A stretch of DNA of 64,000 nucleotides from Salmonella enterica subsp. enterica serovar Typhimurium str. LT2 (GTDB lineage Bacteria; Pseudomonadota; Gammaproteobacteria; Enterobacterales; Enterobacteriaceae). Numbering within the stretch: the first letter of the stretch is position 1; each line of letters begins with the position of its first letter. A model generated the notes under the pieces. It had not been told where the DNA came from and searched no databases. It worked only from the letters and a program-made list of their open reading frames with translations. Made by a program: the position numbers and the translations under genes. The stretch is from the NCBI RefSeq assembly GCF_000006945.2, contig NC_003197.2:558001-622000 (forward strand). The letters run 5' to 3'. Below are positions 46,118-56,025 of the stretch, piece after piece.

Positions 46118-46675
46118 ATGAAACATAAATTAATGACCTCTACTATTGCGAGTCTGATGTTTGTCGCTGGCGCAGCGGTTGCGGCTGATCCTACTCCGGT
46201 GAGCGTGAGTGGCGGTACTATTCATTTCGAAGGTAAACTGGTTAATGCAGCCTGTGCCGTCAGCACTAAATCCGCCGATCAAACGGTGACGCTGGGTCAA
46301 TACCGTACCGCCAGCTTTACGGCGATTGGTAATACGACTGCGCAGGTGCCTTTCTCCATCGTCCTGAATGACTGCGATCCGAAAGTGGCGGCCAACGCTG
46401 CCGTGGCTTTCTCTGGTCAGGCAGATAACACCAACCCTAATTTGCTGGCTGTCTCCTCTGCGGACAATAGCACTACCGCAACCGGCGTCGGGATTGAGAT
46501 TCTTGATAATACCTCTTCACCGTTGAAGCCGGACGGCGCGACCTTCTCGGCGAAGCAGTCGCTGGTTGAAGGCACCAATACGCTGCGTTTTACCGCACGC
46601 TATAAGGCAACCGCCGCCGCCACGACGCCAGGCCAGGCTAATGCCGACGCCACCTTTATCATGAAATACGAATAA
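46118..46675 (+). CDS. fimA: Type 1 fimbrial major pilin FimA
   Basis: Major rod subunit, 185 residues, signal peptide [15 protein letters not shown]...AVAA. The mature pilin has the disulfide pair in NAACAVS and NDCDPK, an N-terminal donor strand ([11 protein letters not shown]) and the C-terminal beta-zipper with penultimate tyrosine (FIMKYE). The ATG at 46118 is chosen; the open frame upstream lacks a signal peptide. First gene of fimAICDHF. Confidence 0.96.
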
Positions 46676-46750
46676 TCCCGTCAGGGAACGCCAGGGAAGG
46701 GAGGCGCCTCAACGGAAGAGGCTATCGGGGATAAATAGAGAACATAGCAG

Positions 46751-47284
46751 ATGATAAGGAAAGGCGCGGCGCTAGCGGGGCTTGTTTTGATGTCGCCCGT
46801 CATTGCGCAGCCGGTAATGGTGGAGAGCGGGCGTGTTCACCTGCGCGGACAACTGGTCAATGGCGGCTGCGCTGTCGCCACAGAAAGCCAGAATTTGCGC
46901 GTATTGATGGGACAGTACCGCACGAATGCGTTTACCGGTCCTGGCAGCTTCGCTCCCGTCAGCGTTCCATTTTCGTTACGGTTAATCTCCTGTAGCGCGG
47001 AGGTCTGGCGTCATGTCGGCATTGCGTTTGCCGGCGTTACGCCTGCGGAAGATCCCCATGTTTTTCTGGCCAGCGGCGAGGGTATCGGTAATGCCGGAAT
47101 CGGCCTGGCATTATTTGATGACCAGCAGCGGCAAATCATACCTAACACGTTACCGCTTCATTACACGCCCATTTTAACGTCAGAAATGACTTTGCATTTT
47201 ACTGCCCGCTATCGGGCAATTTCAGAAAATATGACGCCGGGACGAATTCATTCAGAAGTGTGGTTTACGCTGGTTTACCCATGA
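46751..47284 (+). CDS. fimI: Fimbrial minor pilin-like FimI
   Basis: FimA paralogue of 177 residues with signal peptide [20 protein letters not shown]. It retains the Cys pair (NGGCAVA, ISCSAE), [10 protein letters not shown] matching LGQYRTASF in FimA, and the C-terminal FTLVYP. In known systems FimI acts in ending or anchoring the rod. The gap after fimA holds no clear terminator. Confidence 0.93.
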
Positions 47285-47327
47285 ATTTTCTTGCCGACGT
47301 GACTCAATGCAAAAGGTATTTTTTACC

Positions 47328-48020
47328 ATGCTGAATAGTATAAAAGTAGGCTTTATTGTTCTTCTCACGTTATTTACTTCGCTGAACGTACAGGCGGCGG
47401 GGGGGATTGCATTAGGCGCCACGCGCGTTATTTATCCCTCGGCGGCGAAGCAGACTTCTCTGGCAATCAGTAATAGCGATACTCAAGAACGTTACCTCGT
47501 CAATTCATGGATCGAAAATAACGCTGGGCAGAAAGAAAAAACGTTTATCGTTACGCCGCCTTTATTCGTCAGCGAGCCCAAAAGTGAAAACACGCTGCGT
47601 ATTATCTACGCCGGGCAACCGCTACCCGGGGATCGGGAGTCGTTATTCTGGATGAACGTGAAAGCCATCCCGTCGGTCGATAAAAGTCATATTGAAGGAA
47701 AAAACGTTCTGCAACTGGCGATTCTGTCGCGCATCAAACTGTTCGTGCGTCCGGCGAATTTGCCGCAGACGCCGGAAGACGCGCCGACCTTGCTGAAATT
47801 TTCCCGTGTCGGCAACCATCTCAAGATAACCAACCCATCTGCTTATTACCTCACGCTGGTCAATATCAGCGTGGGCGCGAAAAAGATTGATAACGTGATG
47901 ATCGCGCCAAAAAGCGACATGCAAATTCCCTTACCGACTGGCGCGCAGGGCAACGTGACATTTCAGTCCGTCAATGATTACGGCGCATTGACGTCGGCGA
48001 CAACGGCCAGTCTCGGTTAA
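47328..48020 (+). CDS. fimC: Periplasmic fimbrial chaperone FimC
   Basis: PapD-like chaperone of 230 residues: signal peptide ending NVQA, first Ig domain with GATRVIYP, the FWMNVKAIP motif and [11 protein letters not shown], and a shorter second domain. It caps pilins by donor-strand complementation and hands them to FimD. ATG at 47328 is the likely start; seven upstream codons are dropped. Confidence 0.95.
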
Positions 48021-48050
48021 GCAGAGAGCGTGAAGCCACACGAGAACACG

Positions 48051-50663
48051 ATGAAGAAGACAACCTGGTTTGCAGGGCGATTTCCCGGCTATGTATCACC
48101 GTTAAGCAGCGTGGCGCTGTCGGTGCTGGCGGCGCTGTGTCCGCTGACGAGCCGCGGCGAAAGTTATTTCAACCCTGCGTTTTTGTCGGCGGATACCGCG
48201 TCCGTGGCGGATTTATCTCGCTTTGAAAAAGGTAATCATCAGCCTCCCGGTATTTACCGGGTGGATATCTGGCGTAACGACGAATTCGTAGCGACGCAGG
48301 ATATTCGTTTTGAGGCGGGCGCCGTGGGCACCGGCGATAAATCCGGCGGCCTGATGCCTTGTTTTACACCGGAGTGGATTAAACGGCTGGGCGTGAATAC
48401 CGCGGCGTTCCCTGTCTCAGATAAAGGCGTCGATACCACGTGTATTCACCTTCCTGAGAAAATCCCGGGCGCGGAGGTCGCGTTCGATTTCGCGTCGATG
48501 CGCTTAAACATTAGCTTGCCGCAGGCGTCATTGCTCAACAGCGCGCGTGGCTATATCCCGCCGGAAGAGTGGGATGAAGGGATACCCGCCGCACTCATTA
48601 ATTACAGTTTTACCGGTAGCCGCGGAACAGACAGCGATAGCTATTTTTTGAGTCTGCTGAGTGGCTTGAACTATGGCCCCTGGCGGTTGCGTAATAACGG
48701 AGCCTGGAACTATTCGAAAGGGGACGGCTATCATTCGCAACGCTGGAACAACATTGGCACCTGGGTACAGCGCGCCATCATTCCGCTAAAAAGCGAACTG
48801 GTCATGGGGGACAGCAATACCGGGAACGATGTTTTCGACAGCGTCGGCTTTCGCGGAGCGCGGCTGTACTCTTCTGACAATATGTATCCCGATAGCCTGC
48901 AGGGCTACGCCCCCACGGTTAGAGGAATCGCCCGGACGGCGGCAAAGCTGACGATACGACAGAACGGGTATGTTATCTACCAAAGCTATGTGTCGCCGGG
49001 CGCGTTTGCGATTACCGATCTTAATCCTACCTCTTCCAGCGGCGACCTTGAGGTGACGGTAGATGAAAAAGACGGTAGCCAACAACGTTACACGGTGCCT
49101 TACTCTACCGTTCCGCTATTGCAGCGTGAGGGCAGGGTGAAGTATGACCTGGTGGCCGGGGATTTTCGCAGCGGCAATAGTCAGCAGTCTTCGCCATTCT
49201 TTTTCCAGGGAACGGTGATTGCCGGCCTGCCTGCGGGGCTGACGGCTTACGGCGGTACGCAACTTGCCGATCGTTACCGTGCCGTGGTGGTCGGGGCGGG
49301 GCGAAATTTGGGCGACTGGGGAGCCGTGTCGGTTGATGTCACACATGCGCGTAGCCAACTGGCAGATGACAGCACCCATCAGGGGCAATCGTTGCGTTTT
49401 CTGTACGCCAAATCGCTGAATAATTACGGGACTAATTTTCAATTGCTGGGTTACCGCTATTCCACGCGCGGATTTTACACCCTGGATGATGTGGCATATC
49501 GCAGTATGGAAGGGTACGACTACGAATACGATAGCGACGGACGCCGCCATAAAGTGCCGGTGGCGCAGAGCTACCACAATCTCCGCTACAGCAAAAAAGG
49601 CCGCTTTCAGGTCAATATTTCGCAAAATCTGGGGGATTACGGGTCACTGTATCTTTCCGGCAGTCAACAAAATTACTGGAATACGGCGGATACCAATACC
49701 TGGTATCAACTGGGATACGCCAGTGGATGGCAAGGCATAAGTTATTCGCTGTCATGGTCGTGGAGCGAGTCGGTGGGGAGCTCAGGCGCCGACCGCATTC
49801 TGGCATTCAATATGTCCGTTCCGTTTAGCGTTCTGACCGGACGGCGTTATGCGCGCGACACTATTCTTGATCGTACTTATGCCACGTTTAACGCCAACCG
49901 CAACCGCGACGGCGACAATAGCTGGCAGACCGGCGTGGGCGGCACACTTCTGGAAGGACGTAATCTGAGCTACAGCGTGACGCAAGGGCGTAGCAGTAGC
50001 AATGGTTATAGCGGCAGCGCCAGCGCTAGCTGGCAGGCGACGTATGGCACGCTGGGCGTGGGATATAACTACGATCGCGATCAGCATGACTATAACTGGC
50101 AACTTTCCGGCGGCGTGGTCGGTCATGCGGATGGTATTACGTTTAGCCAACCGTTGGGCGATACCAATGTCTTGATTAAAGCGCCGGGAGCGAAAGGCGT
50201 GCGCATCGAAAACCAGACCGGCGTGAAAACGGACTGGCGGGGCTATGCGGTAATGCCCTACGCCACGGTATATCGCTATAACCGCGTCGCGTTAGATACC
50301 AACACGATGGACAACCATACCGATGTCGAAAATAACGTCAGCAGCGTAGTGCCGACAGAGGGCGCGCTGGTGCGGGCCGCTTTTGATACGCGGATAGGCG
50401 TAAGGGCAATCATTACCGCGAGGCTTGGCGGACGTCCGTTACCGTTTGGCGCGATAGTACGAGAAACCGCCAGCGGCATTACCAGTATGGTCGGCGATGA
50501 TGGGCAAATTTATCTGAGCGGCTTGCCGCTAAAAGGTGAACTGTTCATCCAGTGGGGAGAGGGGAAAAACGCGCGTTGTATCGCCCCTTACGCCCTGGCG
50601 GAGGATAGCCTGAAGCAGGCGATTACGATAGCCAGCGCAACCTGTATCCGTCCGGCGTCATAA
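48051..50663 (+). CDS. fimD: Fimbrial outer-membrane usher FimD
   Basis: PapC-family usher, 870 residues. A long signal peptide precedes ESYFNPAFLSADTASVADLS (N-terminal chaperone-binding domain), then the beta-barrel with plug region (YAPTVRGIARTAA through PSS-GDLEVTVDE) and C-terminal plug domains (PLPFGAIVRETASGI; SGLPLKGELFIQWG). ATG 48051 is chosen over GTG 48030. Confidence 0.95.
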   Translation: MKKTTWFAGRFPGYVSPLSSVALSVLAALCPLTSRGESYFNPAFLSADTASVADLSRFEKGNHQPPGIYRVDIWRNDEFVATQDIRFEAGAVGTGDKSGGLMPCFTPEWIKRLGVNTAAFPVSDKGVDTTCIHLPEKIPGAEVAFDFASMRLNISLPQASLLNSARGYIPPEEWDEGIPAALINYSFTGSRGTDSDSYFLSLLSGLNYGPWRLRNNGAWNYSKGDGYHSQRWNNIGTWVQRAIIPLKSELVMGDSNTGNDVFDSVGFRGARLYSSDNMYPDSLQGYAPTVRGIARTAAKLTIRQNGYVIYQSYVSPGAFAITDLNPTSSSGDLEVTVDEKDGSQQRYTVPYSTVPLLQREGRVKYDLVAGDFRSGNSQQSSPFFFQGTVIAGLPAGLTAYGGTQLADRYRAVVVGAGRNLGDWGAVSVDVTHARSQLADDSTHQGQSLRFLYAKSLNNYGTNFQLLGYRYSTRGFYTLDDVAYRSMEGYDYEYDSDGRRHKVPVAQSYHNLRYSKKGRFQVNISQNLGDYGSLYLSGSQQNYWNTADTNTWYQLGYASGWQGISYSLSWSWSESVGSSGADRILAFNMSVPFSVLTGRRYARDTILDRTYATFNANRNRDGDNSWQTGVGGTLLEGRNLSYSVTQGRSSSNGYSGSASASWQATYGTLGVGYNYDRDQHDYNWQLSGGVVGHADGITFSQPLGDTNVLIKAPGAKGVRIENQTGVKTDWRGYAVMPYATVYRYNRVALDTNTMDNHTDVENNVSSVVPTEGALVRAAFDTRIGVRAIITARLGGRPLPFGAIVRETASGITSMVGDDGQIYLSGLPLKGELFIQWGEGKNARCIAPYALAEDSLKQAITIASATCIRPAS

Positions 50664-50677
50664 AAGGAAAAATAGAG

Positions 50678-51685
50678 ATGAAAATATACTCAGCGCTATT
50701 GCTGGCGGGGACCGCGCTCTTTTTCACCCATCCCGCGCTGGCGACGGTTTGCCGTAATTCAAACGGGACGGCGACCGATATCTTTTACGACCTGTCAGAT
50801 GTTTTCACCAGCGGCAATAATCAGCCGGGACAGGTGGTGACGCTGCCGGAAAAATCAGGTTGGGTCGGCGTAAACGCGACGTGCCCGGCGGGGACAACGG
50901 TGAATTATACCTACCGAAGCTATGTATCAGAATTACCGGTACAAAGTACCGAAGGAAATTTTAAATACCTCAAGTTGAATGACTACCTTCTGGGCGCGAT
51001 GAGCATCACCGATAGTGTCGCTGGCGTATTTTATCCGCCCCGTAACTATATTCTCATGGGCGTCGACTATAACGTGTCGCAGCAAAAGCCGTTTGGCGTG
51101 CAGGACTCAAAGCTGGTTTTTAAATTAAAAGTGATACGGCCTTTTATTAATATGGTGACGATCCCTCGCCAGACAATGTTTACCGTCTATGTGACGACCT
51201 CTACCGGCGACGCGTTGAGCACGCCGGTATATACCATTAGCTACAGCGGCAAAGTGGAAGTGCCGCAAAACTGTGAAGTGAATGCCGGACAGGTCGTGGA
51301 GTTTGATTTCGGCGATATCGGCGCGTCGTTATTTAGTCAGGCGGGGGCGGGTAATCGTCCGCAAGGCGTCACGCCGCAAACGAAAACCATTGCTATCAAA
51401 TGTACCAACGTCGCGGCGCAGGCCTATTTATCGATGCGGCTTGAAGCCGAAAAGGCCTCAGGGCAGGCGATGGTGTCCGATAATCCGGATTTAGGCTTTG
51501 TGGTTGCTAATAGCAACGGTACGCCGCTTACACCCAATAATTTGTCGAGTAAAATTCCGTTTCATCTTGATGATAACGCCGCCGCTCGCGTAGGTATTCG
51601 CGCCTGGCCAATCAGCGTGACGGGGATTAAACCGGCGGAAGGGCCGTTTACTGCGCGCGGCTATCTACGAGTCGATTATGATTAA
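50678..51685 (+). CDS. fimH: Fimbrial tip adhesin FimH
   Basis: Two-domain adhesin, 335 residues: signal peptide to LA-TVCRNSNG, N-terminal lectin domain (mannose binding, residues ~23-180) and C-terminal pilin domain with QNCEVNAGQVVEFDFGDIG and CTNVAA disulfide, ending LRVDYD. Only the general architecture resembles E. coli FimH. RBS AAAGGAAAAA precedes the ATG. Confidence 0.93.
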   Translation: MKIYSALLLAGTALFFTHPALATVCRNSNGTATDIFYDLSDVFTSGNNQPGQVVTLPEKSGWVGVNATCPAGTTVNYTYRSYVSELPVQSTEGNFKYLKLNDYLLGAMSITDSVAGVFYPPRNYILMGVDYNVSQQKPFGVQDSKLVFKLKVIRPFINMVTIPRQTMFTVYVTTSTGDALSTPVYTISYSGKVEVPQNCEVNAGQVVEFDFGDIGASLFSQAGAGNRPQGVTPQTKTIAIKCTNVAAQAYLSMRLEAEKASGQAMVSDNPDLGFVVANSNGTPLTPNNLSSKIPFHLDDNAAARVGIRAWPISVTGIKPAEGPFTARGYLRVDYD

Positions 51686-51694
51686 GGAGGCATA

Positions 51695-52213
51695 ATGATC
51701 CTTCGGCGCGTTTTCATCGCTATCGGTTGTGTTTTGTTCAGCCCGCTGAGTCAGGCCAACTCATCTCTGGGCGAAGTGAATATTGAACTGCGCGGTAACG
51801 TGGTGGATTTTACCTGCGCCGTGGTGGCGGGCGACAGTAACAAGTCGGTTAACCTCGGCACCTGGCCGACAAAACAGCTTCACGCCGCCGGTGACGCTAC
51901 GCAACCGGTAGCCTTTAGCCTAAAACTTGAAGGTTGCCCGCCGGGGTCGGCGTCTATAACGTTTTCCGGGACGCCAGCGCCCGGCACGGCATTACTGGCG
52001 CTTGCTGATACGGCAATGGCGCAAAAACTGGCGATTGAAATTCGCGATGGCGATCAACGTCGATTGCCACTTGAACAGGCCAGCAAGGCCGTCGATATTG
52101 ACAACAACGGCAATGCTACCCTGAAATTCTATGCGAACTATATCGCCTTAGCCGATGGCGTGCAGCCCGGACTTGCTAACGCGGATGCGACCTTCCTGAT
52201 CAATTACAATTAG
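51695..52213 (+). CDS. fimF: Fimbrial tip-adaptor pilin FimF
   Basis: Minor pilin of 172 residues, signal peptide MILRRVFIAIGCV...SQA. Pilin cysteines in VDFTCAVV and LEGCPPGS, C-terminal ADATFLINYN. GGAGG just before the ATG (AAGGAGGCATAATG). Last gene of the structural operon, convergent with fimZ. Confidence 0.93.
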   Translation: MILRRVFIAIGCVLFSPLSQANSSLGEVNIELRGNVVDFTCAVVAGDSNKSVNLGTWPTKQLHAAGDATQPVAFSLKLEGCPPGSASITFSGTPAPGTALLALADTAMAQKLAIEIRDGDQRRLPLEQASKAVDIDNNGNATLKFYANYIALADGVQPGLANADATFLINYN

Positions 52214-52228
52214 TGTCCGTTATTGTGG

Positions 52229-52253
52229 CTCCCGAACGATAATTCGCCGGGAG
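52229..52253. terminator. Hairpin between fimF and fimZ
   Basis: CTCCCG (52229-52234) pairs with CGGGAG (52248-52253). The 13-nt loop and absence of a T-run make it a weak candidate bidirectional terminator between convergent operons. Confidence 0.4.
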
Positions 52254-52258
52254 TACAT

Positions 52259-52891
52259 TTACAATAATTCGTGTGATTTGGCGTAATCGATAAGCTCAAC
52301 GATAGAGTGAAGGCCAAGTTTAGAAAATATATTGGCCTTATGCGCGCTGATAGTCTTGTTACTCAATAAAAGTTGCTCGGCAATTTCTTTGTTAGACATT
52401 CCATTGGCCAGATAGCGCAGCACGGTAACTTCGCGGTTAGATAGTGGCATATCATGGTGCCCGCCTTTGGGGGTACGGGTATTACTGATGAAATTAAGCG
52501 TCTCAGATGGGAAAAAAGAATAGCCGGATAAAATCATTTTTACCGCATTATAAATATCATTGAGGTCTTTGCGTTTACTTACAAATCCGTTTGCGCCCGC
52601 TCTTATTGCTCTTCCGGCATAAAAAGCCTCTGATTTCGACGATAAAAAAAGTATCCGGGTATGTTCCTGGATAGATTTGATTCGTTTAAGTAAGGTAAAG
52701 CCGTCGGTGCCCGGTAATTCAATATCCAGAATGACAAGGTCAACAGGATAAGTGCGCAGATACTCTATCGCTGTTCGGCTATCATCCGTTTTCAGGACAA
52801 CCTGAATATTGCTATTTTTACCGAGTAAAACTTCGATCGACATTCTTACAATAGGGTGTTCGTCCATAATGATAACAGATGCAGGTTTCAT
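52259..52891 (-). CDS. fimZ: Response-regulator activator of fimbriae FimZ
   Basis: 210-residue NarL/FixJ-type regulator: receiver domain with acidic pocket and phospho-acceptor Asp56 (VILDIELPG), and LuxR HTH (LSNREVTVLRYLANGMSNKE) at ~147-200. It activates fimA. ATG at 52891 chosen to give the complete receiver; the open frame extends 62 codons further upstream without domain content. Confidence 0.94.
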   Translation of the reverse strand: MKPASVIIMDEHPIVRMSIEVLLGKNSNIQVVLKTDDSRTAIEYLRTYPVDLVILDIELPGTDGFTLLKRIKSIQEHTRILFLSSKSEAFYAGRAIRAGANGFVSKRKDLNDIYNAVKMILSGYSFFPSETLNFISNTRTPKGGHHDMPLSNREVTVLRYLANGMSNKEIAEQLLLSNKTISAHKANIFSKLGLHSIVELIDYAKSHELL

Positions 52892-53494
52892 TGTTGTATG
52901 CCTCAGACTGTTATGCGTCCTTCGTTTTATAATAAGCGTCAGACACCTTAAAGATTGTGAAATAGCCAGATCTACACACCACACAGTGGAGCAATAATAA
53001 AGAATGAGACCTCCCTGTTGACTGGCTATTTTGCGTAAGAGTAATAAATATGTGGAATATCCATTTCGCACCAACAAAAAAGAAATTTCTGATTAAGTAA
53101 AAACAATATGGATTATACCTGGTCTGATTTCTCGGAAAAGTCTTGCGAAATGCGAATTATGGATAGCGGGTAGGATATTCTGTGACGTTATAGAAAATTT
53201 GTTCGTGGTGGAGCTATTTTCTTTAGAGTTGACATTGAGTAGTTTAAACTGTTGTTTTTAAGTATAAAAATAATATGAAAGACTAATTGTTTAGTATTTG
53301 TTATGTAATAACAGAAAGATGTTGACGCTGGAGACCTCGAAAAACGAGGAGGAACAGGGGACGATGTAAGAAAAAAATTTTTATCGCTTACCAGGACGAG
53401 TTGTAAATATTAATTTTATGTGAAATATTTACATTTAATGGAAGTGAAAATAAGTAATTTCTTAAAAAATCTTATTCACCAAAACGTTACTTCG
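52892..53494. other. Long A/T-rich fimZ upstream / fimY downstream gap
   Basis: About 600 bp with no credible gene. It must contain the fimZ promoter. Base composition is markedly lower in G+C than the backbone genes. The stretch GACGCTGGAGACCTCGAAAA (from 53330) is unusual relative to its surroundings, but I see no recognised element. Confidence 0.5.
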
Positions 53495-54217
53495 TTAAAA
53501 AATGTCGTGGAAAGTAACGTTTAGCTGCTGGATCAGCCGAAGAAAGCTTTGCCTGTGGGGAAGGTTAAGGAGGGTGATAAGTTGTTTAAGCCGGTAAACT
53601 ACACGATGATAAGGTACGCTTTGCTGACGTGCTATTTCTTTTAAAGAGGCGCCTTGCGCTAAAGTTTCAATCATCAACCAGTCAGTACGGCTAAAGCTTT
53701 CCGATAAGCGAGGTTTGGAGGCTGATAACAAGGCTTCGCGTACTGAGGCCAGATTTTGTCGTCGCGACAGGACAAAAAAACGCCCAGCCATACGGATAAA
53801 CTGTGTTATAGCGGAGGTTTTATCTGATACCAGCAGGTAAATCTGGATATCGCTTTGTTGCCAACTGAGCGCGCGTAGCTGGTTAAGCGCCTCAATACAG
53901 GAGACAGGTAGCGCCTCCATATCTACAATCAGTTGTCTGAGCGACCCCTTTTCAATCCACAAAGAAATGTCATCTAATGAGCGGAATGCTGCGGTACGTT
54001 TTCCGGAAAATAAGTAGTGACTCAATGAATAGCCGAGGTAGTTGTCAGTTGTAATTATTGCCTGAGAAATGATACCAACCGGCAAGGCATAATTGAGCTG
54101 TTGGTTCAGTAACTCAAGGCGATCAAATATCTGCGGCGTTGGAGAGTGATAACGGCAGGCGCAGTCTTTAGCATTTCTTAAACGGCGGTGTCTTTCCCTG
54201 CGTGGTACGCTGCGCAT
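53495..54217 (-). CDS. fimY: Fimbrial regulator FimY (LuxR-like)
   Basis: 240-residue co-activator acting with FimZ. N-terminal ~150 residues have no identified domain; the C-terminus has a LuxR-type HTH (LIETLAQGASLKEIARQQS). The first 14 codons include AGG at 7 and AGA at 9 and 14, rare arginine codons read by tRNA-Arg(UCU), which lies next to this cluster. Published work shows fimU controls FimY translation. The ATG has a poor Shine-Dalgarno, consistent with low basal expression. Confidence 0.92.
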   Translation of the reverse strand: MRSVPRRERHRRLRNAKDCACRYHSPTPQIFDRLELLNQQLNYALPVGIISQAIITTDNYLGYSLSHYLFSGKRTAAFRSLDDISLWIEKGSLRQLIVDMEALPVSCIEALNQLRALSWQQSDIQIYLLVSDKTSAITQFIRMAGRFFVLSRRQNLASVREALLSASKPRLSESFSRTDWLMIETLAQGASLKEIARQQSVPYHRVVYRLKQLITLLNLPHRQSFLRLIQQLNVTFHDIF

Positions 54218-54235
54218 CCTGCTTTTTCCATTGCT

Positions 54236-54547
54236 CTAATATATATCTGGTAATATGGCTGGCCATAAATAACCTTGTTCCATCGTTGCACCAGCGTAAA
54301 AAGCAATGCTTCGTTGCTCTGATGTTTCAATGCCTTCCATCAGCATTAACTGCTGAAAAAAAACTTCGCTATCATGTTCTGACGGAAGTTGCGTCAGGAC
54401 CTCATAGCCGATTAATTGCGCAGTTGAGAGATTAACGATTGGCTCAGATTTTAACAATTCGCTGTTGAGATATGAATGACGTGTGGGCGAAGACGCCAGG
54501 TGTGGGGGATTTATCCTTTCCTTTAACAAAATACCCTGTGCCACCAA
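54236..54547 (-). CDS. Miniature EAL-domain protein between fimY and fimW (STM0551-like)
   Basis: 103 residues starting at TTG (or the next codon GTG) behind GGAGGAG. It retains the EAL N-terminal motif as LIGYEVLTQL with Glu49, then jumps to the EAL C-terminus EGIETSEQRS...GATMEQGYLWP; the ~150-residue middle of a normal EAL barrel is missing. The S. Typhimurium homologue has been reported as a c-di-GMP phosphodiesterase dependent on Glu49 that lowers fimbrial expression. With most metal ligands absent, how it works is unclear. Confidence 0.85.
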   Translation of the reverse strand: MVAQGILLKERINPPHLASSPTRHSYLNSELLKSEPIVNLSTAQLIGYEVLTQLPSEHDSEVFFQQLMLMEGIETSEQRSIAFYAGATMEQGYLWPAILPDIY

Positions 54548-54708
54548 ACACTCCTCCAGGCATTTATGATGCAGCCATATATTTTCGACCCCTGAATCTA
54601 TCAGGATATTATGGGCATCATTGTGGCAGCGTTAAAAAAATGCCTGTAGGTATCGTTACTTAATTATTGGTGAGATATTTCGTAAGCCTTGTAAAAAGTT
54701 AAGTGAGT

Positions 54709-55305
54709 TTACTTACTGAGTAAGAAATGAAGGTTAACTCTAATATATTTTAAAAACTGCTGCTCCGTTTTAACATGTAATTTTCGCATAATGCTCCGGC
54801 GGAGTGACTTTGTCTGCTCTTCAGAAAGTGAAAGTAAAGCGGCCGTTTCGCTTAAATGATAACCGCTGGCGATCAGTTTTAACAGGTGACGTTCTGTTAC
54901 TGAAAAATGACGAGTCGTGCAGTAGTGGCAAATGCCAGAAGGGACGCTATGTCGAAGCGCTCGTTTATGTAAGATCAATATCATTTTCCGGGTAATTTCT
55001 TCAACATCATCTTCCCGATAAATATGCGGCAGCATATACAGACATGGTCTGAACATGAGCTTTTCTTTATCGCATTTATTACAAATAATCGCCCGTAGCT
55101 GATGTTGGGTATGCATAGGTATCTGATAACAGCCAGCGCTGAACCAATCATCATCCAGGGCCAGGAAAGCGATATCGGCATTATCTATCTCTTCTGGCGG
55201 CAGAAAGTCAATTTTCTGCTGCCATTGATTCGCCAGACGCGTCATGATGATTTTCAACCCATGCTCAAAGTGACTGTTTTGTTCCTTAATAGCGATACGC
55301 AGCAT
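54709..55305 (-). CDS. fimW: Fimbrial repressor FimW
   Basis: 198-residue LuxR-like regulator that dampens fim expression, reportedly via FimZ. N-terminal part resembles a degenerate receiver (DNADIAFLALDDDW). A cluster CHYCTTRHFS follows, then the HTH FSVTERHLLKLIASGYHLSE. Leftmost regulatory gene before argU, same strand as fimY and fimZ. Confidence 0.91.
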   Translation of the reverse strand: MLRIAIKEQNSHFEHGLKIIMTRLANQWQQKIDFLPPEEIDNADIAFLALDDDWFSAGCYQIPMHTQHQLRAIICNKCDKEKLMFRPCLYMLPHIYREDDVEEITRKMILILHKRALRHSVPSGICHYCTTRHFSVTERHLLKLIASGYHLSETAALLSLSEEQTKSLRRSIMRKLHVKTEQQFLKYIRVNLHFLLSK

Positions 55306-55494
55306 AAAAAAATATCCTACACGGCAGGTGAATCATGGTGAAATATTAAAGAAACTGATTGATTTTCTAAATACTGGCGGCCTTAATTCCCACTTTATGC
55401 GTGCTGAGATGTGTCCAGGCGATTTCCTGGAACCTGGCATTGCGCCAGAAAAGACGATATTCGTACACTTAGTCAGCAACCAGAACAAAAGCCA

Positions 55495-55522
55495 TTGACT
55501 CAGGAGTGCCTGACCGTATAAT
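55495..55522 (+). promoter_or_regulatory. argU (fimU) promoter
   Basis: TTGACT (55495-55500), 16-bp spacer, TATAAT (55517-55522), a near-consensus sigma-70 promoter 38 bp upstream of the tRNA gene. Confidence 0.85.
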
Positions 55523-55560
55523 TCTCGCGTTTCGTCTACACGAAGTCTTCACTTCACAAG

Positions 55561-55752
<192 letters not shown>

Positions 55753-55774
<22 letters not shown>

Positions 55775-56025
55775 TGTGAATCACCACGGATAACCTGGAC
55801 ACTTCTGAGTCGTTGATGATATAGGTTTTCATATTCAGCCGGTGGCATCTGCTCGCTCGAACCATGCCGGCGTCTACTGTTATAAAACATTTCTATGTAA
55901 TCAAAAATATCGCTTCTGGCTTCGTCTCTCGTTCCGTAGATCTTTTCCTTTATCCGTTCACGCTTCAGTAGCTGGAAAAAGCTTTCTGCAACCGCATTGT
56001 CATGACAGTTGCCACGACGGCTCAT
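55753..56025 (-). pseudogene. IS3-family orfB transposase C-terminal fragment
   Basis: Reads MSRRGNCHDNAVAESFFQ and YIEMFYNSRRRHGSS, the C-terminal rve/DDE part including the last catalytic Glu region of IS3 OrfB. Upstream the frame is broken: a segment resembling ALLMAVWRRNHPL ends in a stop about 50 bp before this fragment. Frame runs past the IS end into the integrase remnant. Confidence 0.8.

Noticed and set aside
54472..54663. 63-codon plus-strand frame overlapping the EAL gene start
   Set aside because: Overlaps the better supported minus-strand EAL gene and its RBS; no signal or family match.
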